Assembly: GCA_910589395.1 (NCBI GenBank) | Contig: CAJUTL010000016.1 | Span: 1-64,000, forward strand | DNA: 64,000 bases | DNA from: an uncultured Oscillospiraceae bacterium | GTDB lineage: Bacteria > Bacillota_A > Clostridia > Oscillospirales > Acutalibacteraceae | Direction of reading: 5' to 3' | Shown here: piece after piece, positions 9,602 to 17,910 of the stretch | Position numbering within the stretch: position 1 is the first letter of the stretch | Layout of the letters: each line of letters begins with the position of its first letter | The notes under the pieces: model-generated | What the model was told of the DNA's origin: nothing | The model's database searches: none | Seen by the model: only the letters and a program-made list of their open reading frames with translations | Made by a program: the position numbers and the translations under genes

Positions 9602-9631
9602 GCGCTTCGGGGAACTCCCCGAAGCGCTTTT
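9602..9631 (+). terminator. terminator or attenuator hairpin in the rpsL leader
   Basis: A perfect 11-bp stem, gcgcttcgggg (9602-9612) and ccccgaagcgc (9617-9627), with a 4-nt loop, is followed by tttt then a mixed T-rich stretch. It may end rpoC transcripts, but because it lies about 55 nt downstream of the rpsL promoter it must also be read by transcripts of the str operon. Confidence 0.75.
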
Positions 9632-9736
9632 CCTGTCTGTTTGGGCCGTTTTCGTATATTGTGATGGGACGGTGGGCAGTTTAATTCTGTACGCCTGAAC
9701 ATAAAATCAGAATCATTTTCAGAAAGGAGGAACACT

Positions 9737-10159
9737 ATGCCTACTTTTAACCAGCTGATCCGCAGCGGACGTTCTGTCGCGGAGAAGAAGAGCAAGTCTC
9801 CTGCGCTGCTGAAGGGTTGGAACTCCAAAAAGCGTTCCGCGATTGATCAGGATTCTCCCCAGAAGCGCGGCGTGTGCACCACTGTGGGTACCAAGACCCC
9901 CAAGAAGCCGAATTCCGCTTTGCGTAAATTCGCCAGAGTGCGGCTTTCCAACGGCATCGAGGTCAACGCCTATATTCCCGGCGTGAGCCACAACCTGCAG
10001 GAGCACAGTGTGGTGATGATCCGCGGCGGCCGTGTACGTGACCTGCCCGGTGTGCGTTATCACATCATTCGCGGCACCCTGGACGCTCAGGGCGTTGCCA
10101 AGCGCATGCAGGCCCGTTCCAAGTACGGTGCCAAGCGTCCCAAGGCCGGCGCAAAGTAA
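9737..10159 (+). CDS. rpsL: 30S ribosomal protein S12
   Basis: S12 of the small subunit decoding centre, 140 residues, with the usual blocks TPKKPNSALRK, HNLQEHSVVMIRGGRV and DLPGVRYH. The lysine equivalent to E. coli K43 is present (K56 here), but the position equivalent to K88 is arginine (R101, codon cgt). The aspartate that is methylthiolated in other bacteria is D102. Residues 17-38 form a short lineage insertion relative to E. coli. ATG 9737 follows AGAAAGGAGG. Head of the rpsL-rpsG-fusA-tuf operon. Identification is certain. Confidence 0.98.
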   Translation: MPTFNQLIRSGRSVAEKKSKSPALLKGWNSKKRSAIDQDSPQKRGVCTTVGTKTPKKPNSALRKFARVRLSNGIEVNAYIPGVSHNLQEHSVVMIRGGRVRDLPGVRYHIIRGTLDAQGVAKRMQARSKYGAKRPKAGAK

Positions 10160-10341
10160 GCTTCTTTTCTTGGGAAGCCATTCGTAAAGTCAAAGAAATT
10201 CGTGTGACTGCCCCGGCCTTGCCGGGGAAGGCAGTGTATCGTATAGATTCCTTATGGGATCTCGGTAGTTGCCGATTTTGTCAAACGGGAGTTATTTGCT
10301 TTCGAGTACCGATGATATCATTTTATGAAGGAGGGAAGAGT

Positions 10342-10812
10342 ATGCCAAGAAGAGGCAATGTGGCAAAGCGCGATGTTTTGCCCGATCCCATGTACAATTC
10401 CAAGCTTGTCACCCGTCTGGTGAACAATATCATGCTGGACGGCAAGAAGGGGGTTGCCCAGAAGATCGTGTACGGTGCGTTCGGCATCGTGCAGGAGAAG
10501 ACTGGGAAAGAGCCCCTGGAAGTGTTTGAACAGGCCATGGAAAGCATTATGCCCAGCCTGGAGTGTAAGTCCCGCCGTGTAGGCGGCTCCACTTACCAGG
10601 TGCCCATGGAGGTTCGGCCTGAGCGCAGGCAGACCCTGGGTCTGCGCTGGCTCACCGCCTATGCGCGGCAGCGTTCCGAGCGCACCATGCAGGAGCGCCT
10701 TGCCGGTGAGATCCTCGACGCTGTAAACGGCGCCGGCGGCGCTGTGAAAAAGCGGGAAGATACCCATAAGATGGCCGAGGCCAACCGTGCCTTCGCCCAT
10801 TACAGATGGTAA
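10342..10812 (+). CDS. rpsG: 30S ribosomal protein S7
   Basis: S7 nucleates assembly of the 30S head by binding the 3' domain of 16S rRNA. The 156-residue product begins MPRRGNVAKRDVLPDP and contains KSRRVGGSTYQVPMEV and the C-terminal AEANRAFAHYRW. The reading frame stays open upstream to 10204, but ATG 10342 is preceded by GAAGGAGGG and yields the normal S7 N-terminus and length. The 182-nt gap after rpsL holds a GC-rich dyad, ccccggc / gccgggg (10211-10227), without a T tract; this could be a site for S7 feedback control, which is known for str operons, but that is inference. Confidence 0.97.
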   Translation: MPRRGNVAKRDVLPDPMYNSKLVTRLVNNIMLDGKKGVAQKIVYGAFGIVQEKTGKEPLEVFEQAMESIMPSLECKSRRVGGSTYQVPMEVRPERRQTLGLRWLTAYARQRSERTMQERLAGEILDAVNGAGGAVKKREDTHKMAEANRAFAHYRW

Positions 10813-10864
10813 AAGAATAAGCGGCACAAATCAATTTGTGCGCTGAAAGGAGGAAATCACCAGT

Positions 10865-12961
10865 ATGGCAAGACAGGTAGCACTGGAACAAACCAGAAAT
10901 ATCGGTATCATGGCTCACATTGATGCCGGTAAGACCACTACTACAGAACGTATTCTGTTCTACACAGGTGTCAACTATAAGATCGGCGAGACCCACGAAG
11001 GCGCGGCCACTATGGACTGGATGGCACAGGAACAGGAGCGCGGCATCACCATCACTTCCGCCGCCACCACCTGTTTCTGGCCGGATCATCAGGGCCGGCA
11101 GAACCGTATCAATATCATCGATACCCCCGGCCACGTGGACTTTACCGTGGAAGTGCAGCGTTCTCTGCGCGTGCTGGACGGCTCCGTGACTGTTTTCTGC
11201 GCCAAAGGCGGCGTAGAGCCCCAGTCTGAAACGGTATGGCGCCAAGCGGACGAATACAAGGTTCCCCGCATGGCCTATGTCAATAAGATGGATATCATGG
11301 GCGCCGATTTTTATCGCGTGGTTCAGATGATGAAGGACCGCCTGAAGTGTAACGCTGTCCCGATTCAGCTGCCCATTGGCAGTGAGGATACCTTCAAGGG
11401 CATCGTTGACCTGGTGGAAATGAAGGCCTATGTCTATTACGACGACCTGGGCAAGGATATCCGCTGCGAGGAGATCCCGGAGGATCTGAAGGAGAAGGCC
11501 GAGCAGTATCACACCGAAATGGTGGAGCATGTCGCCGAGCTGGACGACAACCTGATGGACAAGTACCTCTCCGGTGAGGAACTGACCATCGAAGAGATCA
11601 AGGACTGTATCCGCAAGTCCACTATCGCCAATCATATGGTGCCTGTGACCTGCGGCACTTCCTATAAGAACAAGGGTGTTCAGAAGCTTTTGGACGCCAT
11701 CGTGGACTATATGCCTTCTCCCGTGGACGTTCCCGCCATCAAGGGTGTGAACCCCGATACGGAGGAGGAAGTGGTTCGCAATTCTTCCGATGAAGAGCCC
11801 TTCGCGGCTCTGGCTTTTAAGATCGCCACCGATCCCTTTGTGGGTAAGCTGTGCTTCTTCCGCGTCTATTCCGGCCACATAGCCGCCGGCTCCACAGTAT
11901 ATAATTCTGTGAAGGACAACAACGAGCGTCTGGGCCGTATTCTGCAGATGCACGCCAATGACCGGAAGGATATCGACCACGTGTATGCCGGCGATATTGC
12001 CGCCGCCGTTGGTTTGAAGAACACTACCACAGGCGATACTCTGTGCGATGAGAAGCATCCGGTCATTCTGGAATCCATGGAATTCCCGGATCCCGTGATC
12101 CGTGTGGCCATTGAGCCCAAAACCAAGGCCGGTCAGGAGAAAATGGGCATCGCCCTTTCCAAGCTGGCGGAAGAAGACCCCACCTTTAAGGCATATACCG
12201 ATGAGGAAACAGGGCAGACCATTATCGCCGGCATGGGCGAGCTGCATCTGGAGATCATTGTGGACCGCCTGCTTCGTGAGTTCAAGGTGGAGGCTAACGT
12301 CGGTAAGCCCCAGGTGGCCTATAAGGAGACCATTCGCAAGCTGGCGGATGTGGATACCAAGTATGCCCGTCAGTCCGGCGGTAAGGGCCAGTACGGCCAC
12401 GTTAAGATCAAGATCGAGCCCAACCCCGAAAAGGGCTACGAGTTCGTCAACGCCGTGGTAGGCGGCTCTGTGCCGAAGGAGTATATCCCCGCGGTGGATC
12501 AGGGCGTTCAGGGCGCTATGCTGGCCGGCGTATTGGCCGGATATAATGTTGTGGACGTCAAGGTCACGCTGTACGATGGTTCTTATCACGAGGTGGACTC
12601 TTCTGAAATGGCGTTTAAGATCGCCGGCTCCATGGCCTTTAAGGAGGCTATGCGCAAGGCGGACCCCGTTTTGATGGAGCCCATTATGAAGGTCACCGTC
12701 ATTACTCCTGAGGAATATATGGGAGACGTTATCGGCGACCTGAACTCCCGCCGCGGCATGATCTTGGGTATGGATGCCATTCCCGGTGCCCAGCAGGTAA
12801 ACGCCGAGGTTCCGCTTTCCGAGATGTTCGGATACGCTACCGATATGCGTTCCAAGACCCAGGGAAGAGGCCAGTATACCATGGAGCCCGCTCATTATTC
12901 CGAGGTTCCGAAGGCCATTTCCGAGAAAATCATTTCCGAACGCGGGAAAAAGTCTGAATAA
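10865..12961 (+). CDS. fusA: elongation factor G
   Basis: The 698-residue translational GTPase that drives ribosomal translocation. The G domain shows P-loop AHIDAGKTTTTE (K23), switch II DTPGHVDF and NKMD; domain II, and domains III-V with the ARQSGGKGQYGHV segment, follow in the usual order. ATG 10865 is preceded by AAAGGAGG at about 10846-10853. Located between rpsG and tuf as in most Firmicutes. No terminator is visible after it, so read-through to tuf is likely in addition to the tuf promoter. Confidence 0.97.
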   Translation: MARQVALEQTRNIGIMAHIDAGKTTTTERILFYTGVNYKIGETHEGAATMDWMAQEQERGITITSAATTCFWPDHQGRQNRINIIDTPGHVDFTVEVQRSLRVLDGSVTVFCAKGGVEPQSETVWRQADEYKVPRMAYVNKMDIMGADFYRVVQMMKDRLKCNAVPIQLPIGSEDTFKGIVDLVEMKAYVYYDDLGKDIRCEEIPEDLKEKAEQYHTEMVEHVAELDDNLMDKYLSGEELTIEEIKDCIRKSTIANHMVPVTCGTSYKNKGVQKLLDAIVDYMPSPVDVPAIKGVNPDTEEEVVRNSSDEEPFAALAFKIATDPFVGKLCFFRVYSGHIAAGSTVYNSVKDNNERLGRILQMHANDRKDIDHVYAGDIAAAVGLKNTTTGDTLCDEKHPVILESMEFPDPVIRVAIEPKTKAGQEKMGIALSKLAEEDPTFKAYTDEETGQTIIAGMGELHLEIIVDRLLREFKVEANVGKPQVAYKETIRKLADVDTKYARQSGGKGQYGHVKIKIEPNPEKGYEFVNAVVGGSVPKEYIPAVDQGVQGAMLAGVLAGYNVVDVKVTLYDGSYHEVDSSEMAFKIAGSMAFKEAMRKADPVLMEPIMKVTVITPEEYMGDVIGDLNSRRGMILGMDAIPGAQQVNAEVPLSEMFGYATDMRSKTQGRGQYTMEPAHYSEVPKAISEKIISERGKKSE

Positions 12962-12975
12962 GCTGTAAATATCTC

Positions 12976-13004
12976 TTGATTTTTCAGTGCTTTGTTGGTA
13001 AAAT
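12976..13004 (+). promoter_or_regulatory. internal promoter of tuf
   Basis: TTGATT at 12976-12981 and TAAAAT at 12999-13004 are spaced by 17 nt. It lies between fusA and tuf and would give extra transcription of EF-Tu, the most abundant product of the operon. Confidence 0.7.
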
Positions 13005-13105
13005 GAAGCATAAGCAGGCTAGACAATTATTTCCTGAAGGGCAGCTTCGCAAAACTGGGGATCACCCCGCGCGGAGCGCTCAAAAACAAAAGGAGGAAAT
13101 TTCCA

Positions 13106-14308
13106 ATGGCAAAGGAAAAATTTGAAAGAAACAAACCGCACGTTAACATTGGCACCATTGGCCACGTGGACCACGGCAAGACCACGCTGACCGCCGCTAT
13201 CACCAAGGTTCTGGCTATGAAGGGCGACGCTGACTTCATGGACTATGCCAACATCGATAAGGCTCCCGAAGAGCGTGAGCGCGGTATCACCATCAACACC
13301 GCCCACGTGGAGTATCAGACCGACGCCCGCCACTATGCCCACGTTGACTGCCCCGGCCACGCTGACTATGTAAAGAACATGATCACCGGCGCTGCGCAGA
13401 TGGACGGCGGTATTCTGGTGGTTTCCGCCGCTGACGGCCCCATGCCCCAGACCCGTGAGCATATTCTGCTGGCCCGTCAGGTAGGCGTGCCCGCCATCGT
13501 AGTATTCATGAACAAGTGCGATCAGGTTGACGACCCCGAGCTGCTGGAGCTGGTCGAGATGGAGATCCGTGATCTGCTGAACGAGTATGAGTTCCCCGGC
13601 GACGATACCCCCATCATCAAGGGTTCCGCCCTGCAGGCTCTGGAGTCCGATTCCAAGGATCCCGCCGATGCTGTGTATGCTCCCATTCTGGAGCTCATGG
13701 ACGCGGTAGATTCCTATATTCCCACTCCCGAGCGCAAGGCTGATCAGCCCTTCCTGATGCCTGTTGAGGACGTGTTCACCATCACTGGCCGCGGCACTGT
13801 TGCCACCGGTCGTGTGGAGCGCGGCGTTCTGAAGATGTCTGAGGAAGTTGAGATCGTCGGTCTGGCCGATGAGACCAAGAAGTCCGTTGTTACCGGTATC
13901 GAAATGTTCCGTAAGCTGCTGGATTACGCTGAGGCCGGCGATAACATCGGCGTTCTGCTCCGCGGCATTCAGAGAACCGATATCGAGCGCGGTCAGGTTC
14001 TGTGCAAGCCCGGCTCCATCAATCCCCACACCAAGTTCAAGGGCCAGGTTTATGTTCTGACCAAGGACGAAGGCGGCCGTCATACCCCCTTCTTCAACAA
14101 CTATCGTCCTCAGTTCTACTTCCGTACCACCGACGTTACCGGCGTGATCTCCCTGCCCGAGGGCACCGAGATGTGCATGCCCGGCGATAACGTGGTCATG
14201 GACGTTGAGCTGATCACCCCCATCGCCATCGAGGAAGGCCTCCGCTTCGCTATTCGTGAGGGTGGCCGTACCGTTGGCTCCGGCGTTGTTACCGCCATCA
14301 ATTCCTAA
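13106..14308 (+). CDS. tuf: elongation factor Tu
   Basis: The 400-residue GTPase that delivers aminoacyl-tRNA to the ribosome. Motifs present are GHVDHGKTTLT (P-loop), DCPGHADY (G3), NKCDQVD (G4), followed by the two beta-barrel domains (VFTITGRGTVATGRVERG and the C-terminal barrel ending TVGSGVVTAI). ATG 13106 follows AAAAGGAGG. Strongly biased codon use (high-expression gene) creates long spurious ORFs on the opposite strand. Ends at a strong terminator, closing the operon. Confidence 0.98.
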   Translation: MAKEKFERNKPHVNIGTIGHVDHGKTTLTAAITKVLAMKGDADFMDYANIDKAPEERERGITINTAHVEYQTDARHYAHVDCPGHADYVKNMITGAAQMDGGILVVSAADGPMPQTREHILLARQVGVPAIVVFMNKCDQVDDPELLELVEMEIRDLLNEYEFPGDDTPIIKGSALQALESDSKDPADAVYAPILELMDAVDSYIPTPERKADQPFLMPVEDVFTITGRGTVATGRVERGVLKMSEEVEIVGLADETKKSVVTGIEMFRKLLDYAEAGDNIGVLLRGIQRTDIERGQVLCKPGSINPHTKFKGQVYVLTKDEGGRHTPFFNNYRPQFYFRTTDVTGVISLPEGTEMCMPGDNVVMDVELITPIAIEEGLRFAIREGGRTVGSGVVTAINS

Positions 14309-14322
14309 GATTCTATCTATTC

Positions 14323-14360
14323 GCAAAGCTCTCAGTTTTTACTGGGAGCTTTGCTTTTTC
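14323..14360 (+). terminator. rho-independent terminator of the str operon
   Basis: Stem gcaaagctctcagt (14323-14336) and actgggagctttgc (14341-14354, one G-T wobble) followed by tttttcttt. Confidence 0.9.
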
Positions 14361-14399
14361 TTTCCCAAAAATTTGCAGCTGTGTATGGAGGTGCTTGAA

Positions 14400-14885
14400 A
14401 TGGGGATCCAAATTCTGGAGATAAAGAAGGAAAGCTGGCCTGCCGCCCGATTGATCGGCAGGAAGTACGAAGGCGAGGCCAACTGGGGCGAGTGGTGGGA
14501 AAACGGTTGGTTTGAGGTTTTGGAATCCGCCGAGCCCCTCTCTCTGAACGGAGACGCGTATATCGGCGCCGTCCATGTGGTAAACGAGCAGCCGGAGCGC
14601 TGGATCGGTATGTTCTTTTCGGAATCCGCGGCGGTTCCTGCCGGGTTTGAGTCCATAGCCATTGAGCCGCTTGATTATGCGGTCTGCTATTTGCGGGACA
14701 AGGAGGGCAGCGGAGATTTTTACACGCTGGAAACGCACCGGCGATGTCTGGAAGAGCTGGAGTCCCTTGGCTTCCGGCGGAAGGAAGACAGCTGGTGCTT
14801 TGAGCGCTATCAGTGCCCTCGGTTTACTTCCCCCGACAAGGAGGGCCAGGTGATCCTGGATTACGGAATCGCGGTCGAGAGCTGA
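14400..14885 (+). CDS. GyrI-like / effector-binding domain protein
   Basis: A 161-residue protein whose fold-level features (GEWWENGWFEVLE, then beta strands ending VCYLRDKEGSGDFY and a C-terminal FERYQCPR...) resemble the stand-alone effector-binding domains found in GyrI/SbmC and at the C-terminus of AraC/MerR regulators. Such proteins bind small hydrophobic molecules or inhibitors; no DNA-binding domain is present here. ATG 14400 has GGAGGT at 14387-14392; an earlier ATG at 14385 overlaps that RBS and is less likely. The frame is open further upstream into tuf, which is chance. It is 47 bp before an HD-domain gene and may share its transcript. Substrate unknown. Confidence 0.55.
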   Translation: MGIQILEIKKESWPAARLIGRKYEGEANWGEWWENGWFEVLESAEPLSLNGDAYIGAVHVVNEQPERWIGMFFSESAAVPAGFESIAIEPLDYAVCYLRDKEGSGDFYTLETHRRCLEELESLGFRRKEDSWCFERYQCPRFTSPDKEGQVILDYGIAVES

Positions 14886-14932
14886 CCTGCTTTAGCGGCG
14901 GTAAGCGGCAAAAAAGAAAGGAGAGGGTATAC

Positions 14933-15565
14933 ATGGAGCTTCAACGTCTGGAAGCTTTGGCAGAAAAGTACATGGGGCACAGAAAATCCCATATTGAGCG
15001 GGAGATCGGCCATGTGTATTTTCACGGCAAACGCGTGGCAAACGGCGTGCTGCTGCTTCGAAAAAAACTTTTCCCGGAAGATGCTTCTCACGATGATGTT
15101 CTTTTCTGCGCCGGGCTGTTTCACGATGTGGGAAAGGGGATCGAGCCCCACCCCCGTACCGGAAGCACGCTTGTGCGGGAGCTGCTTTGCGGGGAAATGA
15201 CCCCGGAAGAGATGGAAGCTGTCTGCGGGCTGATTGCGGTTCACGATGACAGACGGGCGGACAGCCCCCATTCTCCCTGGGTGAAGCTTCTGCAAGACGC
15301 GGATCTGTTGGATCATTTCGGCATTCAGGGAGTCTGGCTGAGTTTTACCTACTATGCCTATATGGGACAAAAGGGAATGTCGGAGCTTCCTGAATTCTAT
15401 GAGACAGAGTGGAAGCCCATGGTCGCTAAAAACCGAAAGCTTCTCAATTTCCCTTTCTCCAGGGAGATTTTCGATGAGAAAACCACCTACGAATGGTCGG
15501 TGATCCAGCGGCTCAAGGAAGAGGGAACCGGCGCTTATCTGGAACGAACCCTGCAAAGCCTGTAA
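14933..15565 (+). CDS. HD domain metal-dependent phosphohydrolase
   Basis: A 210-residue single-domain HD protein. The metal-binding set is visible: H31, the H64-D65 doublet (LFHDVGKG), H104-D105 and D122/D124 in LLQDADLLD. HD enzymes of this size hydrolyse nucleotides, nucleotide second messengers or phosphate esters; nothing here fixes the substrate. ATG 14933 is preceded by AAAGGAGAGG and gives a compact protein; the frame extends upstream without a supporting RBS. The gap to the next gene (15566-15757) shows no feature I can name. Confidence 0.8.
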   Translation: MELQRLEALAEKYMGHRKSHIEREIGHVYFHGKRVANGVLLLRKKLFPEDASHDDVLFCAGLFHDVGKGIEPHPRTGSTLVRELLCGEMTPEEMEAVCGLIAVHDDRRADSPHSPWVKLLQDADLLDHFGIQGVWLSFTYYAYMGQKGMSELPEFYETEWKPMVAKNRKLLNFPFSREIFDEKTTYEWSVIQRLKEEGTGAYLERTLQSL

Positions 15566-15757
15566 ATTTTGAGTTTGCTCTATAGAAAATTCATGTGCGT
15601 AAGGCGATACGATACCATTGCGGCAAGTGCCTTAAGCGCTTTCCTGTTTATCAGGCGCCTCCGCATACAGATTGTGCGGTATTGCCTTACCTGGAATCGG
15701 CAAAACCACCTGGTTTCATCCTGTTTTGCCAAAAAGTCAAGAAGGAGAGAAATGCTT

Positions 15758-16837
15758 ATGGATCTGACGCGCTACACACGGCGTTATGTATCTCTGACTG
15801 CTGCCGCAAGCGGCAATCAGACCTTTTTTACCGGAGAGAAGAAGCCCATGGAAAGCGTGGTGTTTTATCGCCTTTCCGGAAAAGCGGATTGCCCTTTTTC
15901 GCTCCTTTTTTCGGACAGTATTGACAGCACTTTCGAAGACGGCTCTCACAGCCGGGCCGGAGAGGTTTTGGGCGGTTGGAAAATTTTGTCTGCCCACGCC
16001 GCGGTCGTAAAGGCCCCAAAGCCCGGGGAACCTGTGGAGGAAGCCCGCCTTACCTTTGAAGGAAAACCGGAAAAAGCAGCGGCGCGGGGAGAATGGTTTG
16101 CCTCCGATCCTCTGAATCTTCGGGGCGCTGCCGGAGAGTATCTGCGTCTCCGCCTGGTTTTTACGGGGAAGCGTCTGCCGTGCCTGCGGGAAACACTGCT
16201 GGACAGCTACCGGAGGCAGGGGGAAAGCTGGGTGGTTTCCCCGGAAACTCCTTTAGCCGCTATGATCGGGGCGGAAAAGCCGGCGCGAGTCAGGCTTGGT
16301 TTTTTAGGCGATTCCATCACAGAGGGGATCGGAACAGAGCCGGGAAGCTATCAAGGTTATGTTTCCCTTCTCTCTTCGCTTCTGGGAGAGGAATACGCGG
16401 TATGGAATTTAGGGCTGGGCTACGCCCGGGCGGAAGACGCCGCCGGAAACGGCAGCTTTCTTCGCAAAGCAAAGGCCTGCGATGCGGTAGTGATCTGCCT
16501 GGGGACCAATGACCTGCTGCAAACGGGAGACGCGGAGAAGCTGCGGGAAAACCTGAAAAAAATCATTTCTCTTCTGCGGGAAGCCGGCGTCCGAATCTTG
16601 CTGCAAACTCTTCCGCCGTTTGATTACGAGGGGGAACTGGAACAAAAGTGGAAAGAGACGAATGGCTTTCTCAAAGAAGAGCTTGGAAAAGAGCTTCCCG
16701 TATTTGACCCGGTACCGCTGCTGTCGCCTGACGGCGGAAACACCGGAAGGGCCCTTTACGGGGGGCACCCCAATGCGGAGGGCTGCCGGAAATGGGCGCA
16801 GGCTTTATCCGGAGAACTCATAAAATGGCTCGCATAA
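15758..16837 (+). CDS. SGNH/GDSL hydrolase family protein with N-terminal beta domain
   Basis: About 359 residues. Residues 1-170 look like a beta-rich accessory domain as in carbohydrate-esterase SGNH proteins; residues 175-359 are the SGNH hydrolase: GDSITEG (nucleophile S186), a glycine in LGLGYAR, CLGTNDLL (block III Asn) and GHPNAEG (H337). The block V aspartate three residues before the histidine is replaced by tyrosine (Y334), so the catalytic triad is atypical. No signal peptide is seen, suggesting cytoplasmic deacetylation of imported oligosaccharides. ATG 15758 is 9 nt after AAGGAGAG; ATG 15752 and an upstream-extended frame are less likely. It faces the response regulator gene across a shared terminator. 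Confidence 0.8.
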   Translation: MDLTRYTRRYVSLTAAASGNQTFFTGEKKPMESVVFYRLSGKADCPFSLLFSDSIDSTFEDGSHSRAGEVLGGWKILSAHAAVVKAPKPGEPVEEARLTFEGKPEKAAARGEWFASDPLNLRGAAGEYLRLRLVFTGKRLPCLRETLLDSYRRQGESWVVSPETPLAAMIGAEKPARVRLGFLGDSITEGIGTEPGSYQGYVSLLSSLLGEEYAVWNLGLGYARAEDAAGNGSFLRKAKACDAVVICLGTNDLLQTGDAEKLRENLKKIISLLREAGVRILLQTLPPFDYEGELEQKWKETNGFLKEELGKELPVFDPVPLLSPDGGNTGRALYGGHPNAEGCRKWAQALSGELIKWLA

Positions 16838-16890
16838 AGCTGCTGTTTTGACTATGAAGGGAAAAGAAAAAACACAAAAATATTTGATGG

Positions 16891-16935
16891 AAAAACCGCT
16901 TGAGGGCAATGTGGTACAGCTCTCAAGCGGTTTTT
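16891..16935. terminator. bidirectional terminator between convergent genes
   Basis: A perfect 14-bp inverted repeat, aaaaaccgcttgag (16891-16904) and ctcaagcggttttt (16922-16935), gives T tracts on both strands, serving the SGNH gene on + and the response regulator on -. Confidence 0.9.
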
Positions 16936-16956
16936 ATCAAGAGAAGGGAAGCCCTG

Positions 16957-17724
16957 CTAATCTTCTGGAGTTTCGCCCTCCTCATATAGTTTTTTCCGGT
17001 ACTGTGTGGGATACAGGCCGGTGATCTTTTTGAAATCCCTTGAAAACTGCTGCGGATATTTCAGCCCGACCTTGTAGCAGATATCGTTGATTTTCATGCC
17101 CGGCTCCCGCAATAGCTCAATAGCCTTTTGGATCCGGAACCGCAGCAGGTAGGCCGGAAAAGTCATCTGCGTTTTTTCGCGAAACAGAGCGCTGAATCGG
17201 CTGTAAGAAAGAGCAACAGATTCCGCGACCTCTGCCATACTCAGGCCGCTGTTGAAGTAATGCTCCTGAATATACTGTTCTGCGTATTCTATGGTATCCT
17301 TGGCCGGAACATTGGAGCTCTGCTCACTTTTTCCCCTGGGCTTTTGCTGCACCGTATACGCCTGCAGCTTTTGATCCAGCTGGCCGATCTCAATAGGCTT
17401 CAGCAAATAATCGTCGGCGCCGTTCAGAAAAGCGGTACGCACGGTATCGAAGTCATCATAACCGCTGAGTACCCAAATTTTACTTTGACATCCGGCTTTT
17501 CGCAGAGCAGCGATCAGGCTGAGGCCGCCGAAAAAGGGCATGCGGATATCGGTAAAAATGATATCAAATTTTTGATGCTTTATCTCTTCCAGTGCCTGAT
17601 AAGCGCTGGAACAGGCGGTCACCCGGTACTCGATATCCGGGTAATCCAGCCGTTTCAGCTTCAATTTCAGGTTTTCCGCTACGAAGCTTTCATCGTCCAC
17701 AACCAAAATAGAAATTGACAGCAC
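16957..17724 (-). CDS. response regulator, receiver plus AraC-type HTH (YesN-like)
   Basis: A 255-residue regulator: receiver domain at residues 3-120 with D10-D11, phospho-acceptor D59 (IIFTDIRMP) and lysine in DDYLLKPI, then an AraC/XylS double helix-turn-helix at about 150-250 (SMAEVAESVALSYSRFSALF and the CYKVGLKYPQQFSRDFKK motif). It is the cognate partner of the divergently transcribed YesM-like kinase that starts at 17911 and probably activates the adjacent sugar importer genes. The start is GTG 17724, 8 nt after a GGGAG on the - strand. The head-to-head arrangement with its kinase is less common than the tandem order seen in the second system in this window. Confidence 0.92.
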   Translation of the reverse strand: MLSISILVVDDESFVAENLKLKLKRLDYPDIEYRVTACSSAYQALEEIKHQKFDIIFTDIRMPFFGGLSLIAALRKAGCQSKIWVLSGYDDFDTVRTAFLNGADDYLLKPIEIGQLDQKLQAYTVQQKPRGKSEQSSNVPAKDTIEYAEQYIQEHYFNSGLSMAEVAESVALSYSRFSALFREKTQMTFPAYLLRFRIQKAIELLREPGMKINDICYKVGLKYPQQFSRDFKKITGLYPTQYRKKLYEEGETPED

Positions 17725-17758
17725 CGTATCACTCCCTTATCTTTAGAAAAAATAATGC

Positions 17759-17787
17759 TTGCTATTCTGCCACTCATAGAATATACT
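17759..17787 (+). promoter_or_regulatory. sigma-A promoter of the histidine kinase gene
   Basis: TTGCTA at 17759-17764 and TATACT at 17782-17787, spacer 17 nt, give a start site near 17794. This rules out the upstream ATG at 17755 as the translation start. Confidence 0.75.
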
Positions 17788-17837
17788 CAGGTTGTCAATA
17801 AGCTCTCTGACCATAAAAACGAAAAGGGAAAGAGTGT

Positions 17838-17863
17838 GAGAGGGGATCATTTGGATCCCTCTC
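17838..17863 (+). other. hairpin in the histidine kinase leader
   Basis: Stem gagaggggatc / ggatccctctc (17838-17848 and 17853-17863) lies in the 5' leader. It is followed by ttgcatttcc, not a clean T tract, so it may be a weak attenuator or an mRNA-stability element. Confidence 0.4.
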
Positions 17864-17910
17864 TTGCATTTCCCCAAAACTTGAGAAAACAAAGAACGGA
17901 GGGAGCGGCC

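Noticed and set aside
6637..9828. 1063-residue open frame antisense to rpoC
   Set aside because: Same cause; it also runs across the rpsL promoter region and has no start signal.
10205..10235. GC-rich dyad before rpsG as a terminator
   Set aside because: No T tract follows, and the genes up- and downstream belong to one operon; kept only as a note on possible S7 control.
10652..12895. 747-residue open frame antisense to fusA, and 13019-14326 antisense to tuf
   Set aside because: Mirror frames of highly expressed genes; composition and lack of RBS argue against coding.
17755..17910. Longer histidine kinase start at ATG 17755
   Set aside because: It precedes the predicted transcription start (promoter 17759-17787) and has no RBS; TTG 17911 has one.
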